A stretch of 64,000 bases of DNA from Streptomyces bottropensis ATCC 25435 (GCF_000383595.1 NZ_KB911581.1:186001-250000); one strand, 5' to 3'; shown: positions 49,269 to 58,391, counted from the stretch's first letter. Numbers and translations: made by a program. The notes: a model not told the origin generated them from the sequence alone.

Positions 49269-50467
49269 CGCCCCGCCCCCGCCCCGGTCTTCGTGCCCGC
49301 GAGGGGCGCCACCGGTATCCGTACGCGCACTGCGAACCCCCGTCCGCCGGGCCCCGCCCCGGTCTCCGCCGTACCGCCGTGCACGGCCGCCCGCTCCCGT
49401 ACCCCGACGAGCCCGTGCCCGCCGCCGTGCCCGGGGCGCGGCCCGCGACCGTCGTCCGTCACCTCCACGCGCACGGCGTCGTCGCCGTAGACGAGCCGCA
49501 CGGAGACCGTACGGGCGTCCGCGTGCCGGACCGTGTTCGTCAGCGCCTCCTGCACGATCCGGAACACGGACGCCCCGGTGGCACCCGGCAACGGCCGCTC
49601 CCGCCCCTGCACCTCCTGCACGACGTCGAGCCCACTGCTCCGCACCCGGTCCAGCAGCGCGGCGAGATCCCCGATCCCCGGCTGCGGCTCCCGGGGCGCG
49701 CGCCCCTCCTCCGCCCCCTCCCCGGTCTCCTCCCGCAGCACGCCCAGCATCCGCCGCAGCTGGACCATGGCGTCCCGTCCGGCCTCGGAGATCGCGTCGA
49801 AGGCGGCCTCGGCCCGCTCCGGCGCCGTCCGCACGGCCACCGGCCCGGCCTCCGCCTGCACGATCATCAGGCTCACGGCGTGGGACAGGATGTCGTGCAT
49901 CTCGCGGGCGATCCGGGCCCGTTCGCGCGCCGCGGCCCGCTCGGCCTCGACACGGTGCGCCCGCTGGCGGGCGTCGGTCAGCCGCCCGAAGACGTAGGCC
50001 GCCGCGAACACGAAGGCGGAGAAGGCCAGTTCACGTGCCGACCGGCTGTTGAGCCCCACCCCCACCGGCACCGCGACCAGCACGAGGACCCCGGTGACCA
50101 GCCGTTTCCACGGCGGCGAGAGCACGGCGACGGTGTAGACGATCACCAGCCCGTTGTACGGCAGCGGCTGCCCGGGCCCGTCCAGCGCCACCTGGTAGAC
50201 CAGGCTGGTCACCATGATCGCCAGCAGCGCGGCGATCGGGGCCCGCCGCCGCCACACCAGCGGCACCACGGTCAGCGTCGTCAGCCCGTACGCCGCCCAG
50301 GTCGCCGGCGGCAGCCCGGCCGCCCGCGGCACCACGAACGGCATCGTCACCGCCCCCTGCACCAGCAGCGCGACCCCGACATCGACCACCCACGGATACC
50401 CCTCCGCGAGCACCCGCCCCCGCTCCCACCACTCCCGCACGCCGCGCCCACCCCGTATGCCACTCAC
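49265..50467 (-). CDS. membrane sensor histidine kinase (NarL-type, HisKA_3)
   Basis: A 400-residue protein from GTG 50467; GTG 50479 is an alternative. Four to five hydrophobic segments (residues about 22-150) form the sensor. The phospho-acceptor box RIAREMHDILSHAV has His191. The ATPase domain has VQEALTNTVRHA (N box), DDGRGP, and GHGLVGVRER (G box). It lacks a large extracellular loop, so it probably senses something in the membrane or by its helices. It precedes and is coupled to its response regulator. Confidence 0.92.
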   Translation of the reverse strand: MSGIRGGRGVREWWERGRVLAEGYPWVVDVGVALLVQGAVTMPFVVPRAAGLPPATWAAYGLTTLTVVPLVWRRRAPIAALLAIMVTSLVYQVALDGPGQPLPYNGLVIVYTVAVLSPPWKRLVTGVLVLVAVPVGVGLNSRSARELAFSAFVFAAAYVFGRLTDARQRAHRVEAERAAARERARIAREMHDILSHAVSLMIVQAEAGPVAVRTAPERAEAAFDAISEAGRDAMVQLRRMLGVLREETGEGAEEGRAPREPQPGIGDLAALLDRVRSSGLDVVQEVQGRERPLPGATGASVFRIVQEALTNTVRHADARTVSVRLVYGDDAVRVEVTDDGRGPRPGHGGGHGLVGVRERAAVHGGTAETGAGPGGRGFAVRVRIPVAPLAGTKTGAGAGR

Positions 50468-50695
50468 GACTGCCCACCCCACACCCTCCTCCCCGCCGCG
50501 CGAAGAAGAACCGACCCCACCGCTTGTGAAGAAACCTGTGCGAGCTCTTACCGGCCCGTACGTGGTCCGGACCGAACGGCGACGGCATGATGACCAACGA
50601 AGTCCGAGGGCGCCCCTGGGGGTCCCAGGGCGAGCCCGAGGGAGGGTCGCATGAGGTCGCGCTTGGTGTGGATTCCGGGCCGGGGAGAACGCGCC

Positions 50696-50965
50696 ATGGT
50701 CGAACAGAACCAGCCGTACACGGTGATCCTGCTCAAGTTCTTCGTCCTGGCCGGCCTGCTGTCCATGCCGGCGCTCGTCTTCCACTGGGGCGCGTGGTTC
50801 CCGTTCGCCGGAGCCGGCGTCTACCTGCTCTGGGAAGCACACCGCCTCCACGGCGCGCTCGACGAGCTGGCCCACCTCTGGAACGAACGGAACCAGCGGG
50901 AACAGCGGCACGGGCGGCAGCATCAGCACCGGCAGGAACAGGAGTCGGCGACGAGCGAGCGCTGA
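50696..50965 (+). CDS. small membrane protein
   Basis: An 89-residue protein from ATG 50696, with GGGGAG nine bases upstream. ATG 50651, which follows GAGGGAGGG, would add 15 residues. Two close hydrophobic segments (VILLKFFVLAGLLSMPALVF and WFPFAGAGVYLLW) are followed by a charged His/Gln/Glu-rich tail. No family recognised. It is convergent with the LacI gene, whose stop lies six bases away. Confidence 0.6.
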   Translation: MVEQNQPYTVILLKFFVLAGLLSMPALVFHWGAWFPFAGAGVYLLWEAHRLHGALDELAHLWNERNQREQRHGRQHQHRQEQESATSER

Positions 50966-50971
50966 GCGCGC

Positions 50972-52057
50972 TCAGCGCACGGGCGTCGGTGGCGATGCCG
51001 TACTCCGCCGCCGTACGAGCCGCGTGGGCACGAGCGTGGTCCCGTGCTCCGTCCCCACCTCCGCGCCGGCCTCCGTGCCCTCCCGCATCTTGCTCAGCAC
51101 GCCCGCCACGCACAGCCGCCCCACCTCCGCGAAGTCCTGGTGGACGGTGGTGAGGGGCGGCAGGAAGGACGCGGCCTCGGGAATGTCGTCGAAGCCGACG
51201 ACACTGACGTCCTCGGGGACCCGGCGCCCGCGCTCGTTCAGGGCCCGCAGCAATCCCAGCGCCATCTGGTCGTTCGCGACGAACACGGCCGTGCAGTCCG
51301 GCTGTTCGGCGATCCGCAGCCCGGCCCGGTACCCCGACTCCGCCGACCAGTCGCCGCGCACGAGGGGCGGCACCTCCCGGACGCCCGCCTCGTCGAGCGT
51401 GGCGCGCCAGGCGTTGGCCCTCCGCTGTGCCGCGAAGGAGCCCTCGGGCCCGGCCAGATGCCACACCGTTTCGTGCCCCAGCTCCAGCAGATGCCGTACG
51501 GCGTCCCGCGCGCCGCCCGCCTGGTCGGTGTCGACGACGGTGTACCGGTCCCCGGCGTCCGAGTCCGCCACCACCACCTGCACCCCGGGCGGCACCGACA
51601 CGGTCGCCGCGTCCAGCAGATGCACCTCCATGATGACGATCACGGCGTCCACGGCCAGCTCCCCGAGCCGTGAGAACGCCCCGTTCACCTCGTCCTGCGT
51701 CGGCACGGCGACGGGCAGCAGTGTGACCGCGTACCCCTCCCGCGCGGCGGACGTGGCGATCGCGTCGAGGGTGCGGATGTTCCCCAGGGTGGAGAGGGAG
51801 AAGGTGATCACGCCGAGCGTCCGGAACTCCCCGCGCCGCAGTGCCCGCGCGGCGCTGTTGGGCCGGTACCCCAGCTCCCGCATCGCGGTGAGCACCTGCC
51901 GCCGGGTGTCCTCGTTGACCCCGGCGAACCCGTTGGACACCCGGGAGACGGTCTGGGAGGAGACACCGGCGAGCCGCGCGACGTCACCCATGGAGGGACC
52001 CTGCCGGGGCCGGGCGGAGCGTCTCCTCGTCGTGCTACGACCGTCGGTCGCGTCCAC
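50972..52057 (-). CDS. LacI-family transcriptional regulator
   Basis: A 361-residue protein, GTG 52057 with GGGGGAA about five bases upstream. N-terminal helix-turn-helix: SMGDVARLAGVSSQTVSRVSNGFAGVNEDTRRQVLTAMRELGYRPNSAARAL. A periplasmic-binding-protein-type sugar domain follows (TLGVITFSL, VFVANDQMALGLLRAL, SVVGFDDIPEA). It is expected to repress the divergent GH30 gene by binding the palindrome at 52186-52201 until a released sugar binds. Confidence 0.93.
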   Translation of the reverse strand: MDATDGRSTTRRRSARPRQGPSMGDVARLAGVSSQTVSRVSNGFAGVNEDTRRQVLTAMRELGYRPNSAARALRRGEFRTLGVITFSLSTLGNIRTLDAIATSAAREGYAVTLLPVAVPTQDEVNGAFSRLGELAVDAVIVIMEVHLLDAATVSVPPGVQVVVADSDAGDRYTVVDTDQAGGARDAVRHLLELGHETVWHLAGPEGSFAAQRRANAWRATLDEAGVREVPPLVRGDWSAESGYRAGLRIAEQPDCTAVFVANDQMALGLLRALNERGRRVPEDVSVVGFDDIPEAASFLPPLTTVHQDFAEVGRLCVAGVLSKMREGTEAGAEVGTEHGTTLVPTRLVRRRSTASPPTPVR

Positions 52058-52142
52058 CTGATTCCCCCGACTCTTCCTGCTGGTCCGGCCGTTGTGCCAC
52101 TTCCGGCACTTCCGGAACGACGTGTTGATCTCTTACGAATCC

Positions 52143-52201
52143 TTGACCGCCGCGATTCGGACAGTGTAGACATCCGCCTCAGTGGATGTTTACGTAAACA
52201 T
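52143..52201 (+). promoter_or_regulatory. GH30 promoter and LacI operator
   Basis: TTGACC (52143-52148), an 18-base spacer, and TAGACA (52167-52172) suggest a promoter with start near 52179. A perfect 16-bp palindrome ATGTTTACGTAAACAT (52186-52201) with the central CG typical of LacI operators lies just downstream, where a bound repressor would block RNA polymerase. Confidence 0.75.
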
Positions 52202-52263
52202 GCATCGCGACAAACCCTACGAGAGCGCATCGAACCGCTCCGTACCAGTCTGAACCCGTACCA

Positions 52264-52327
52264 GCCCGAACCGCACCACGCGTCGCCCGAACCGCACCAC
52301 CACGCGTCGCCCGAACCGCACCACGCC
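52264..52327 (+). repeat. three tandem copies of a 19-24 bp unit in the GH30 leader
   Basis: The unit GCCCGAACCGCACCACGCGTC (21 bp) is repeated as a 24-bp copy (extra CAC) and a truncated third copy, between operator and start codon. Confidence 0.7.
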
Positions 52328-52391
52328 GAACGCCGGCCCCTTTCTCCGTGTCTCGCCGGGACGCGAACCACGGAAGAGTTGGAGTACTCGA

Positions 52392-54455
52392 ATGGCACAC
52401 CGCACCCGTACGAGACGGCTCTTGGGGGCCATCGGCGTCACGGCCCTGGCCACCGGAACGGCCATGGCCACGACCTCGCTGCCGCTGGCGCACGCCGACA
52501 CGGCCGCCGTCGCCTCGGTGACGGTCCGCCCCGACCCCTCCTACAAGGCGGCCGGCTTCGAGGGCTGGGGCACCAGCCTGGTGTGGTTCGCCAACGCCAC
52601 CGGCGACTACCCCCCGGAGGTCCGCGAGAAGCTGGCCGACCTCCTCTTCGGCAAGGACGGCCTCGACCTCAACATCGCCCGCTACAACATCGGCGGCGGC
52701 AACGCCCCCGACGTCAAGGACTACCTGCGGGCCGGCGGCGCGGTCGAGGGCTGGTGGAAGGCCCCGGCGGGCACCACCCGCACGGACGTCGACTGGTGGA
52801 GCGCCGACGACAAGAACGACTGGAACAAGGACGCCGACGCCACCCAGCGCTGGTGGGTCGACCGCATCAAGAACGACATCGACCGCTGGGAGACCTTCAG
52901 CAACTCCCCGCCGTGGTTCATGACGGAGAGCGGCTACGTCTCCGGCGGCTTCGACTCCTCCAAGGACCAGCTGAAGGCGAGTTCGGTCGACGACTTCGCC
53001 AAGTACCTGGTCGGCGCCACCGAGCGCCTGGAGAAGGCGCACCACATCAAGGTCGACACCCTCGACCCCTTCAACGAGCCCAACACCCCCTACTGGGGCA
53101 CCAAGCTCGGCGCGGACGGCCAGCCCACCGGCGGCCGCCAGGAGGGCGCCCACATCGGCCCGGAGCTGCAGCAGAAGGTCCTCAAGGCGCTGGCCCCGGT
53201 CCTGGACAAGTCCCGTACGGACGCGGAGATCTCCGCGATGGACGAGACCAACCCGAGCATCTTCGCCACGAACTGGAACTCCTACCCGCAGGACGTCCGC
53301 GACCTCGTCGGCCAGATGAACGTCCACACCTACGGCACCGGCCAGCGCACCATGGTCCGTGACCTCGCCAAGGCGGCCGACAAGCCGCTGTGGATGAGCG
53401 AGGTCGAGGGCGACTGGGGCGACGGCCAGAGCTTCACCGACATGCGCCCCGGCCTGGGCCTCGCCCAGCAGATGGTCAACGACCTGCGCGAACTGGAGCC
53501 CCAGGCCTGGGTCTTCTGGCAGCCGGTCGAGGACTACGACAACATGAAGCCGGGCGGCGAGTCCGCCAAGGGCGGCAACTGGGGCTCCATCCAGATGTCG
53601 TTCTCCTGCAAGTCGACGGACACGCTGAAGTCGTGCCCCATCTACACGAACACCAAGTTCGACACGGCCCGTAACTTCACGCACTACATCAAGCCGGGCG
53701 ACCGCCTCATCAAGACCGACGACACGTCGAGCACGGCGGCGGTCGCGAAGAAGGGCAAGAAGGCGACGGTCGTCCACGTCAACAGCACGACGGCACCGCG
53801 CGCGGTGACGCTCGACCTCTCCCGCTTCGGCGACGTCGGCAAGCACGCCCGGGTCACCCCGGTGGTGACGGACGCCTCCGGCAAGCTGGTCCGCCAGAAG
53901 GCCGTGGACGTCAGGGACAAGAAGGCCACCATCACGGTTCCGGCCCAGTCGGTGACGTCGTTCCTGATCAGCAGCGTCTCGGGCGTCGCCGCCTCCGCCG
54001 CCGAGCTGCAGGACGACCACACCTACACCCTGACCGGTGTCCAGAGCAGCAAGAACCTCGCCGTCGCCGCCGACGGCAAGAGCCTGGTCATCAAGAACCC
54101 CAACACGACCGCCACCGCCGGCCAGCGATGGACCCTGGACCGCGTCGGCACCGGCCCGACGGACAACCGCACCCGCTACGTCCTGACCGAGGCGGCCTCC
54201 CACAAGCGCCTGGCGGTCCGGGGCGGCTCCCTGGTCGCCGAGCCCGACACGGGCACCCGCGACAAGGCCACCCAGTGGATCCTCTCCACCACCGGCGACT
54301 CCACCTGGACCCTGATCAACGCGGCCACCGGCCAACTCACCGATGTGGGCGGCCAGTCCACCAACGATGGCGCGGGCGTGGGCCTGTGGTTCCCCAACTC
54401 GGGCTCGAACCAGCGCTGGAAGCTGACGGACGTCACTCCGGCGGCTGCGAAGTAG
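52392..54455 (+). CDS. secreted GH30 glycoside hydrolase with ricin-type carbohydrate-binding domain
   Basis: A 687-residue protein, ATG 52392 with GGAG upstream. Signal peptide: RLLGAIGVTALATGTAMATTSLPLAHA. The (beta/alpha)8 catalytic domain has DPFNEPNTPYWG (acid/base Glu229) and LWMSEVEGDWG (nucleophile Glu337). A beta domain follows to about residue 540. A C-terminal ricin-like (CBM13-type) lobe has QRWTLDRVG and QRWKLTDV repeats. This pattern fits GH30 endo-beta-1,6-galactanases known in Streptomyces, which act on arabinogalactan proteins, though other GH30 activities are possible. Confidence 0.88.
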   Translation: MAHRTRTRRLLGAIGVTALATGTAMATTSLPLAHADTAAVASVTVRPDPSYKAAGFEGWGTSLVWFANATGDYPPEVREKLADLLFGKDGLDLNIARYNIGGGNAPDVKDYLRAGGAVEGWWKAPAGTTRTDVDWWSADDKNDWNKDADATQRWWVDRIKNDIDRWETFSNSPPWFMTESGYVSGGFDSSKDQLKASSVDDFAKYLVGATERLEKAHHIKVDTLDPFNEPNTPYWGTKLGADGQPTGGRQEGAHIGPELQQKVLKALAPVLDKSRTDAEISAMDETNPSIFATNWNSYPQDVRDLVGQMNVHTYGTGQRTMVRDLAKAADKPLWMSEVEGDWGDGQSFTDMRPGLGLAQQMVNDLRELEPQAWVFWQPVEDYDNMKPGGESAKGGNWGSIQMSFSCKSTDTLKSCPIYTNTKFDTARNFTHYIKPGDRLIKTDDTSSTAAVAKKGKKATVVHVNSTTAPRAVTLDLSRFGDVGKHARVTPVVTDASGKLVRQKAVDVRDKKATITVPAQSVTSFLISSVSGVAASAAELQDDHTYTLTGVQSSKNLAVAADGKSLVIKNPNTTATAGQRWTLDRVGTGPTDNRTRYVLTEAASHKRLAVRGGSLVAEPDTGTRDKATQWILSTTGDSTWTLINAATGQLTDVGGQSTNDGAGVGLWFPNSGSNQRWKLTDVTPAAAK

Positions 54456-54546
54456 TCGAAGGGGTCGCGACGCCGACCGTGCGAGGGGCGGCCATCGCCC
54501 CCGGCAGCGCGGCAGCGCGGCTGAGCGACTGAGGCCGCAGGGCCGA

Positions 54547-54583
54547 CGAGGAAGCCCCAGGGGGATCCCCTGGGGCTTCCTCG
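54547..54583 (+). terminator. 16-bp hairpin after the GH30 gene
   Basis: CGAGGAAGCCCCAGGG (54547-54562) pairs perfectly with 54568-54583 around a 5-base loop. Confidence 0.85.
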
Positions 54584-55053
54584 GCTTGCTACCCGGCGGC
54601 AGCTGAGGGGCATGGTGGGCCAGACGCTCGTTCTGTGGTCCGACTGGGGAGACGCGCCGTCTTAGAGCCGGTCGAAGGCCCTGCTGGGGCCGGTCCGACG
54701 AGTCGCCCGCGCCGGAGATGGAGACTTCTGCGCACGCCCCACGACGTGCGACGCCCCGGGCGAGACCCGGGCGAGATCTGAACCGACTGACGGCAGTCCG
54801 GCCCGGCCGGAGCCGCCGGCTCGCAGTCCGTGCAGGTTCCGCGTCCGGGCCGGGCCACCCAGGAAGAAGCCACGGATGACCGGACTCCCGGCCGTGGCCA
54901 TGCGCGCATGTGGACGGTCGTCCGCCGGAGTGCACGTTTCCGAAAAAGGATCTCCGGCGCACCGAACCTCCGCCGGGCAATCTCCCTCTCCAAGGGCGTA
55001 GGCGCGCACCGACCTGGCGCGCCGATTCGTACGCGAGGGGAACCCGTAACTTC
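54584..55053. other. 470-bp non-coding spacer
   Basis: No plausible gene in either direction. It has a short GC palindrome (CCCGGGCGAGACCCGGG, near 54757) and, at the right end, GAGGGGAA before the DUF4232 gene. I see no other signal. Confidence 0.5.
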
Positions 55054-55593
55054 ATGAAGAGCAAGCTGACCGTCGTCGCCCTTGCCGCCGTCGTCGTCGC
55101 CGGCACTGCCGCGACCGCCGTCCCCGCGGCGGCCGCCGCCAAGGCCGCGCCCACCCGCTGCCACACGGCCGACCTGAAGGCCGGCTTCGCCACCGGGGGC
55201 GACGCGGCGCCGGAGATGGGGCAGACCGAGAAGCAGACGCAGGCGTACATCTGGTTCACCAACCAGAGCGAGCGCACCTGCACCCTGTCCGGCTTCGCCG
55301 GCGTCGACATGGTCGGAGCGCAGACGACCGACGGCACCTGGTCGCTGGTGCGCTCCTCCAGGACGCCCTCGAAGCAGACCCTGGCGCCGGGCGACACGGT
55401 GGATTTCAGCATCACGCTGCTTCCGGTGGCCGCTTCCACTCCGAAGGCGGAGAAGTTCGTTCCGGCGAAGTTCGTGGTGACCCCGCCGAACGAGACGAAG
55501 TCCTTCACCCTGAAGTGGCCGTTCGGCGGCCAGATCCTCAAGCAGGACGGCGCCACCCACCCGGGCACCTTCCTCAACCCGATCGGGCTGTGA
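55054..55593 (+). CDS. secreted DUF4232-like protein
   Basis: A 179-residue protein, ATG 55054. A clean signal peptide (KLTVVALAAVVVAGTAATAVPAAAAA) is followed by the actinobacterial DUF4232 pattern: TRCHTADL near the start, a beta-sandwich core FTNQSERTCTLSGFAGVDMV with its paired Cys, and a late segment TPPNETKSFTLKW. Function unknown; these are abundant surface or lipoprotein-like beta-sandwiches in Streptomyces. Confidence 0.8.
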   Translation: MKSKLTVVALAAVVVAGTAATAVPAAAAAKAAPTRCHTADLKAGFATGGDAAPEMGQTEKQTQAYIWFTNQSERTCTLSGFAGVDMVGAQTTDGTWSLVRSSRTPSKQTLAPGDTVDFSITLLPVAASTPKAEKFVPAKFVVTPPNETKSFTLKWPFGGQILKQDGATHPGTFLNPIGL

Positions 55594-55724
55594 CCATCCT
55601 GGCCTGCGTCTGAGCCCTCCTCAGGCGGTATCGGCGGCGGCCACCGCCGGACTCGCGGTACGAGTCGAGGCCCCTGGGCGGAGCGGTGGCCACGTCCGAG
55701 AGGTGGTACGCCCGGTTTCTTCCC

Positions 55725-56141
55725 TCAGACCTTGATGACAGTGATGCGGGAGCCGCACAGGGCGGTCAGGTCCTCGGGGTCCGAGGTGAGAACCGTCGTA
55801 GGGCCGGGGGCTGCGAGGGCGGTGGCGCCGAGCATGGCGTCGATGGCGTACTTGTGGCCGTGCAGGCCCGCGTCGGCGAGGAGTTCGGCGGCGTGGCGGG
55901 CGATGGGCTCGGTGACCGGTGCGATGACGAGACGGGAGAGGGTCCATTCGAGGGCCGGGCGGTTGATCCGGGGGTGGACCACTTCCACCAGGGTGGCCGC
56001 GGAAGTGATCACCCGCAGATCGTCGGCACGGGCGAGAGCGAGCCAGCCGGTGACGGTGCGGTCGCGGAGGACGGCTTTGGCCAGCCCTTCGCTGTCCAGG
56101 ACCAGGGTGCCGCCGGGGGTGGCGGCCGAGGAGCGGGTCAT
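55725..56141 (-). CDS. PIN-domain toxin (VapC-like ribonuclease)
   Basis: A 138-residue protein, ATG 56141. The PIN acidic residues are in place: Asp16 (LVLDSEG), Glu53 (ATLVEVV), Asp101 (YAIDAML) and Asp121 (LTSDPEDL). VapC toxins cleave tRNA or rRNA in a metal-dependent way. The ATG overlaps the antitoxin stop (ATGA), the usual toxin-antitoxin coupling. Confidence 0.88.
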   Translation of the reverse strand: MTRSSAATPGGTLVLDSEGLAKAVLRDRTVTGWLALARADDLRVITSAATLVEVVHPRINRPALEWTLSRLVIAPVTEPIARHAAELLADAGLHGHKYAIDAMLGATALAAPGPTTVLTSDPEDLTALCGSRITVIKV

Positions 56142-56401
56142 ACGGCGCTCGCACCGCCGTGCGCCTGCTGTCGTCGGGCCTCGTGGAGCCGGTCGCGCAG
56201 GGCCTGGACCTCTTCGTCGGTGACGGGCCCGTGTTCGGCCTCGGCGACCTGGATGAGCTCGTTGAGATTGTCCCGCTCGATCTGGCGTGCGACGGCGGCG
56301 GCCACATAGGCGGACAGGCCGGAGGGGCCGCTGCGGGCTTTGGCCGCCTCGGCGATGTCGCGCGGCATGGTGATCGAGTACTTGCCGGTAGGGTCACTCA
56401 T
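56138..56401 (-). CDS. ribbon-helix-helix antitoxin (VapB-like)
   Basis: An 87-residue protein, ATG 56401. Its N-terminus (KYSITMPRDIAEAAKARSGPSGLSAYVAAAVARQIERDN) is a ribbon-helix-helix DNA-binding domain. The C-terminal helix (DEEVQALRDRLHEARRQQ) should cover the toxin. It precedes the PIN toxin by a four-base overlap and likely represses the operon. The mRNA is probably leaderless. Confidence 0.85.
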   Translation of the reverse strand: MSDPTGKYSITMPRDIAEAAKARSGPSGLSAYVAAAVARQIERDNLNELIQVAEAEHGPVTDEEVQALRDRLHEARRQQAHGGASAV

Positions 56402-56408
56402 GCTACTT

Positions 56409-56414
56409 ATCCTA
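56409..56414 (-). promoter_or_regulatory. -10 box of the toxin-antitoxin operon
   Basis: TAGGAT on the - strand, 7 bases before the antitoxin ATG. A GGAGG overlaps its upstream side but is too far from the ATG to serve as ribosome site. Confidence 0.5.
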
Positions 56415-56625
56415 CCTCCGATCCTCCTCCTGATCCTGCGTCGAAGCCCCACATGTCACGCCATATACGCCGCGCAGAGCACCGGTCCATCGAAGCGCAG
56501 ACCATGCTGACCAGCACGAACCTTGTGACAGAGACTCAGCAACTGCTTCACTGTGGCGACCTACGGGCCGTGCGGCAGTCTCGCCATCTCCGCTGCTGTC
56601 ATGCCGTCATCCAGGAAGCGGGGGC

Positions 56626-57501
56626 ATGAACGATTCAGCGCTGATCACGACCGGTTTGCCCGTCGCGCTCGCCGTCATCATGTTCGGCCTCGGGCTCTCG
56701 CTCACCACGGGCGACTTCAAGCGGGTGGCCCGTTCGCCGAAGGCGGTCGTATTCGCCCTGACCGTGCAGATAGCGGTGTTGCCGCTGCTCGCCTTCGGGC
56801 TGGTCGAACTCTTCGACGTGGACCCGCTGCTCGCCGTGGGCGTGATGCTGCTGGCCGCCTCCCCGGGCGGCACCACCGCCAACCTCTTCAGCCACCTGTT
56901 CCGCGGCGATGTGGCGTTCAACATCACCCTCACCGCCATCAATTCCGTGCTGGCCGCCGTCACCATTCCCCTCATCACCAACCTGGCCATCAACTACTTC
57001 GATGCCGCGGGCGACCTGGGACTGCAGTTCGGCAAGGTGCTGCAAGTGATCGCCATCGTGCTCGTCCCGGTCGGTCTCGGGATGCTCGTCCGGAAGCGCT
57101 CCGCGGACTTCGCCGCCCGCGCGGACCGCCCGGTCCGCGTGTTCTCCATCGTCATCCTGGTCGCGGTGTCCCTGGGGGCGCTGTTGGGAGAGCGGGAGAA
57201 CCTCGCGGATTACCTTCGCCAAGTCGGCCTGGTCACCGGCCTCTTCTGTCTGGCGAGCCTCGGTATCGGCTACGGCGGCGCCAAGGCCCTTCGCCTGAAC
57301 GAGCCCCAGGCTGTCGCCAGCGCCATGGAGGTGGGCATCCACAACACCACGGTGGCCCTCACCATCGCCCTGAGCATTCTCGACAGCACCGAGGTGGCGG
57401 TTCCCAGCGCTGTTTACTCGGTTCTCATGTATGTGTTGGCGACGGCTTTCGGCTACGCCATCACCCGGAACCGCTCAGAGAATCCCTCGACGGCGAGCTG
57501 A
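56626..57501 (+). CDS. bile acid:sodium symporter (BASS) family transporter
   Basis: A 291-residue membrane protein, ATG 56626. About nine to ten helices. The family signature region LLAASPGGTTANLFSHLFRGDVAFNITLTAINS (helix 4 crossover) and a second, MEVGIHNTTVALTIALS, are present. BASS proteins import bile acids, pantoate, pyruvate or similar organic anions with Na+. The substrate is not clear. The next gene starts 35 bases downstream and may be cotranscribed. Confidence 0.88.
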   Translation: MNDSALITTGLPVALAVIMFGLGLSLTTGDFKRVARSPKAVVFALTVQIAVLPLLAFGLVELFDVDPLLAVGVMLLAASPGGTTANLFSHLFRGDVAFNITLTAINSVLAAVTIPLITNLAINYFDAAGDLGLQFGKVLQVIAIVLVPVGLGMLVRKRSADFAARADRPVRVFSIVILVAVSLGALLGERENLADYLRQVGLVTGLFCLASLGIGYGGAKALRLNEPQAVASAMEVGIHNTTVALTIALSILDSTEVAVPSAVYSVLMYVLATAFGYAITRNRSENPSTAS

Positions 57502-57535
57502 GCCCGTGAGCGCGTACGGAGAGGGAGGGACGGCC

Positions 57536-58027
57536 GTGACGACCATCGCGGTGACCGGGCATCTGGATCTGACCGAGAACACCGTCCCCCTCGTGCGGGC
57601 GGCCCTGGACGCGCTGCTCAGGCCCTACGCCGCCGACGGGGGGCTCGTCGGGGTGTCGTGTGTCGCCAAGGGGGCCGACACCCTGTTCGCCGAGGCCGTG
57701 CTCGCGCTCGGGGGGCGGCTGGTCGTCGTCACGCCGTCGCGGGACTACCGCCGGAACACGGTCGAGGCCGAGCACGGGGCGTCCTACGACCGGTTGGTCG
57801 AAGCCGCCGAGGAGGTCGTCGCGCTGCCCTACGAGACGGCCGGACGGCAGGCGTACGAGGCCGCCAACGCCGTACTCGTCGCGCGCGCCGACCGTCTCGT
57901 CGCCGTGTGGAACGGCGCACCGCCCACCGGCAACGGCGGCGGCACCGCCGACGCCGTCCTCGACGCGCGTGCGGCCGGCGTCCCCGTGGACGTGGTGTGG
58001 CCGGACGGGGCCGCCCGGCGGGGCTGA
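57536..58027 (+). CDS. SLOG-like nucleotide-binding protein
   Basis: A 163-residue protein, GTG 57536, with GAGGGAGGG seven bases upstream. The pattern IAVTGHLDLT...VGVSCVAKGADTLFAEAVLALGGRLVVVTPSRDYR is that of the SLOG/LOG Rossmann superfamily (as in DprA and DUF1273), with a Gly-rich phosphate loop. Such proteins bind or process nucleotides or nucleotide signals. The role here is unknown. It lies 35 bases after the BASS gene. Confidence 0.65.
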   Translation: MTTIAVTGHLDLTENTVPLVRAALDALLRPYAADGGLVGVSCVAKGADTLFAEAVLALGGRLVVVTPSRDYRRNTVEAEHGASYDRLVEAAEEVVALPYETAGRQAYEAANAVLVARADRLVAVWNGAPPTGNGGGTADAVLDARAAGVPVDVVWPDGAARRG

Positions 58028-58142
58028 GGCCGCCGTACCCCCGGTTCGGTGAGGGCCGCATGGTCCTGGGCACTCGGGTGCGGGACCGTGGAGTGAGGCG
58101 GGTTCCGCGAGCGCACGGTTCCCAGAAGGAGGGAGACCCCCC

Positions 58143-58364
58143 ATGAAGCCGACACGGCCTTCGAAGACGAGCGCCACCGGGACGGAGACGCAGGCCCCCG
58201 AGGCACGGGACGAGAGCGGGTTCGGCCCGTTCCTCGTCGCGTGGGACCGGGCGCACCCCGCCCCCGTCGCCGACCCCGACTGGCGGCATCTGCTGGACGA
58301 GATGGTGCACCCCGGCACCACCCGGGCGTTCCACCGGCTGGCCGAGGCCAGGGCGGTGGCCTGA
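58143..58364 (+). CDS. small hypothetical protein
   Basis: A 73-residue protein, ATG 58143 with AAGGAGGG about ten bases upstream. The N-terminus is disordered (Thr/Ser/Pro/Glu). The C-terminal half is a compact helical segment with three Trp-type aromatics (FLVAWDRAHP, DWRHLLDEMVHPGTTRAFHRLAEA). Not recognised. Convergent with helR. Confidence 0.6.
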   Translation: MKPTRPSKTSATGTETQAPEARDESGFGPFLVAWDRAHPAPVADPDWRHLLDEMVHPGTTRAFHRLAEARAVA

Positions 58365-58391
58365 GACGTCGTATCGCAACGACGTCAGGAC

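Noticed and set aside
54584..55053. Search for a small gene or RNA in the 470-bp spacer before the DUF4232 gene.
   Set aside because: Only very short frames without ribosome sites and one small palindrome were found.
56440..56625. A possible small gene (MSRHIRRAEHRSIEAQ...) before the BASS transporter.
   Set aside because: No ribosome site, and it ends a few bases inside the transporter gene. The lower GC alone is not enough to call a gene.
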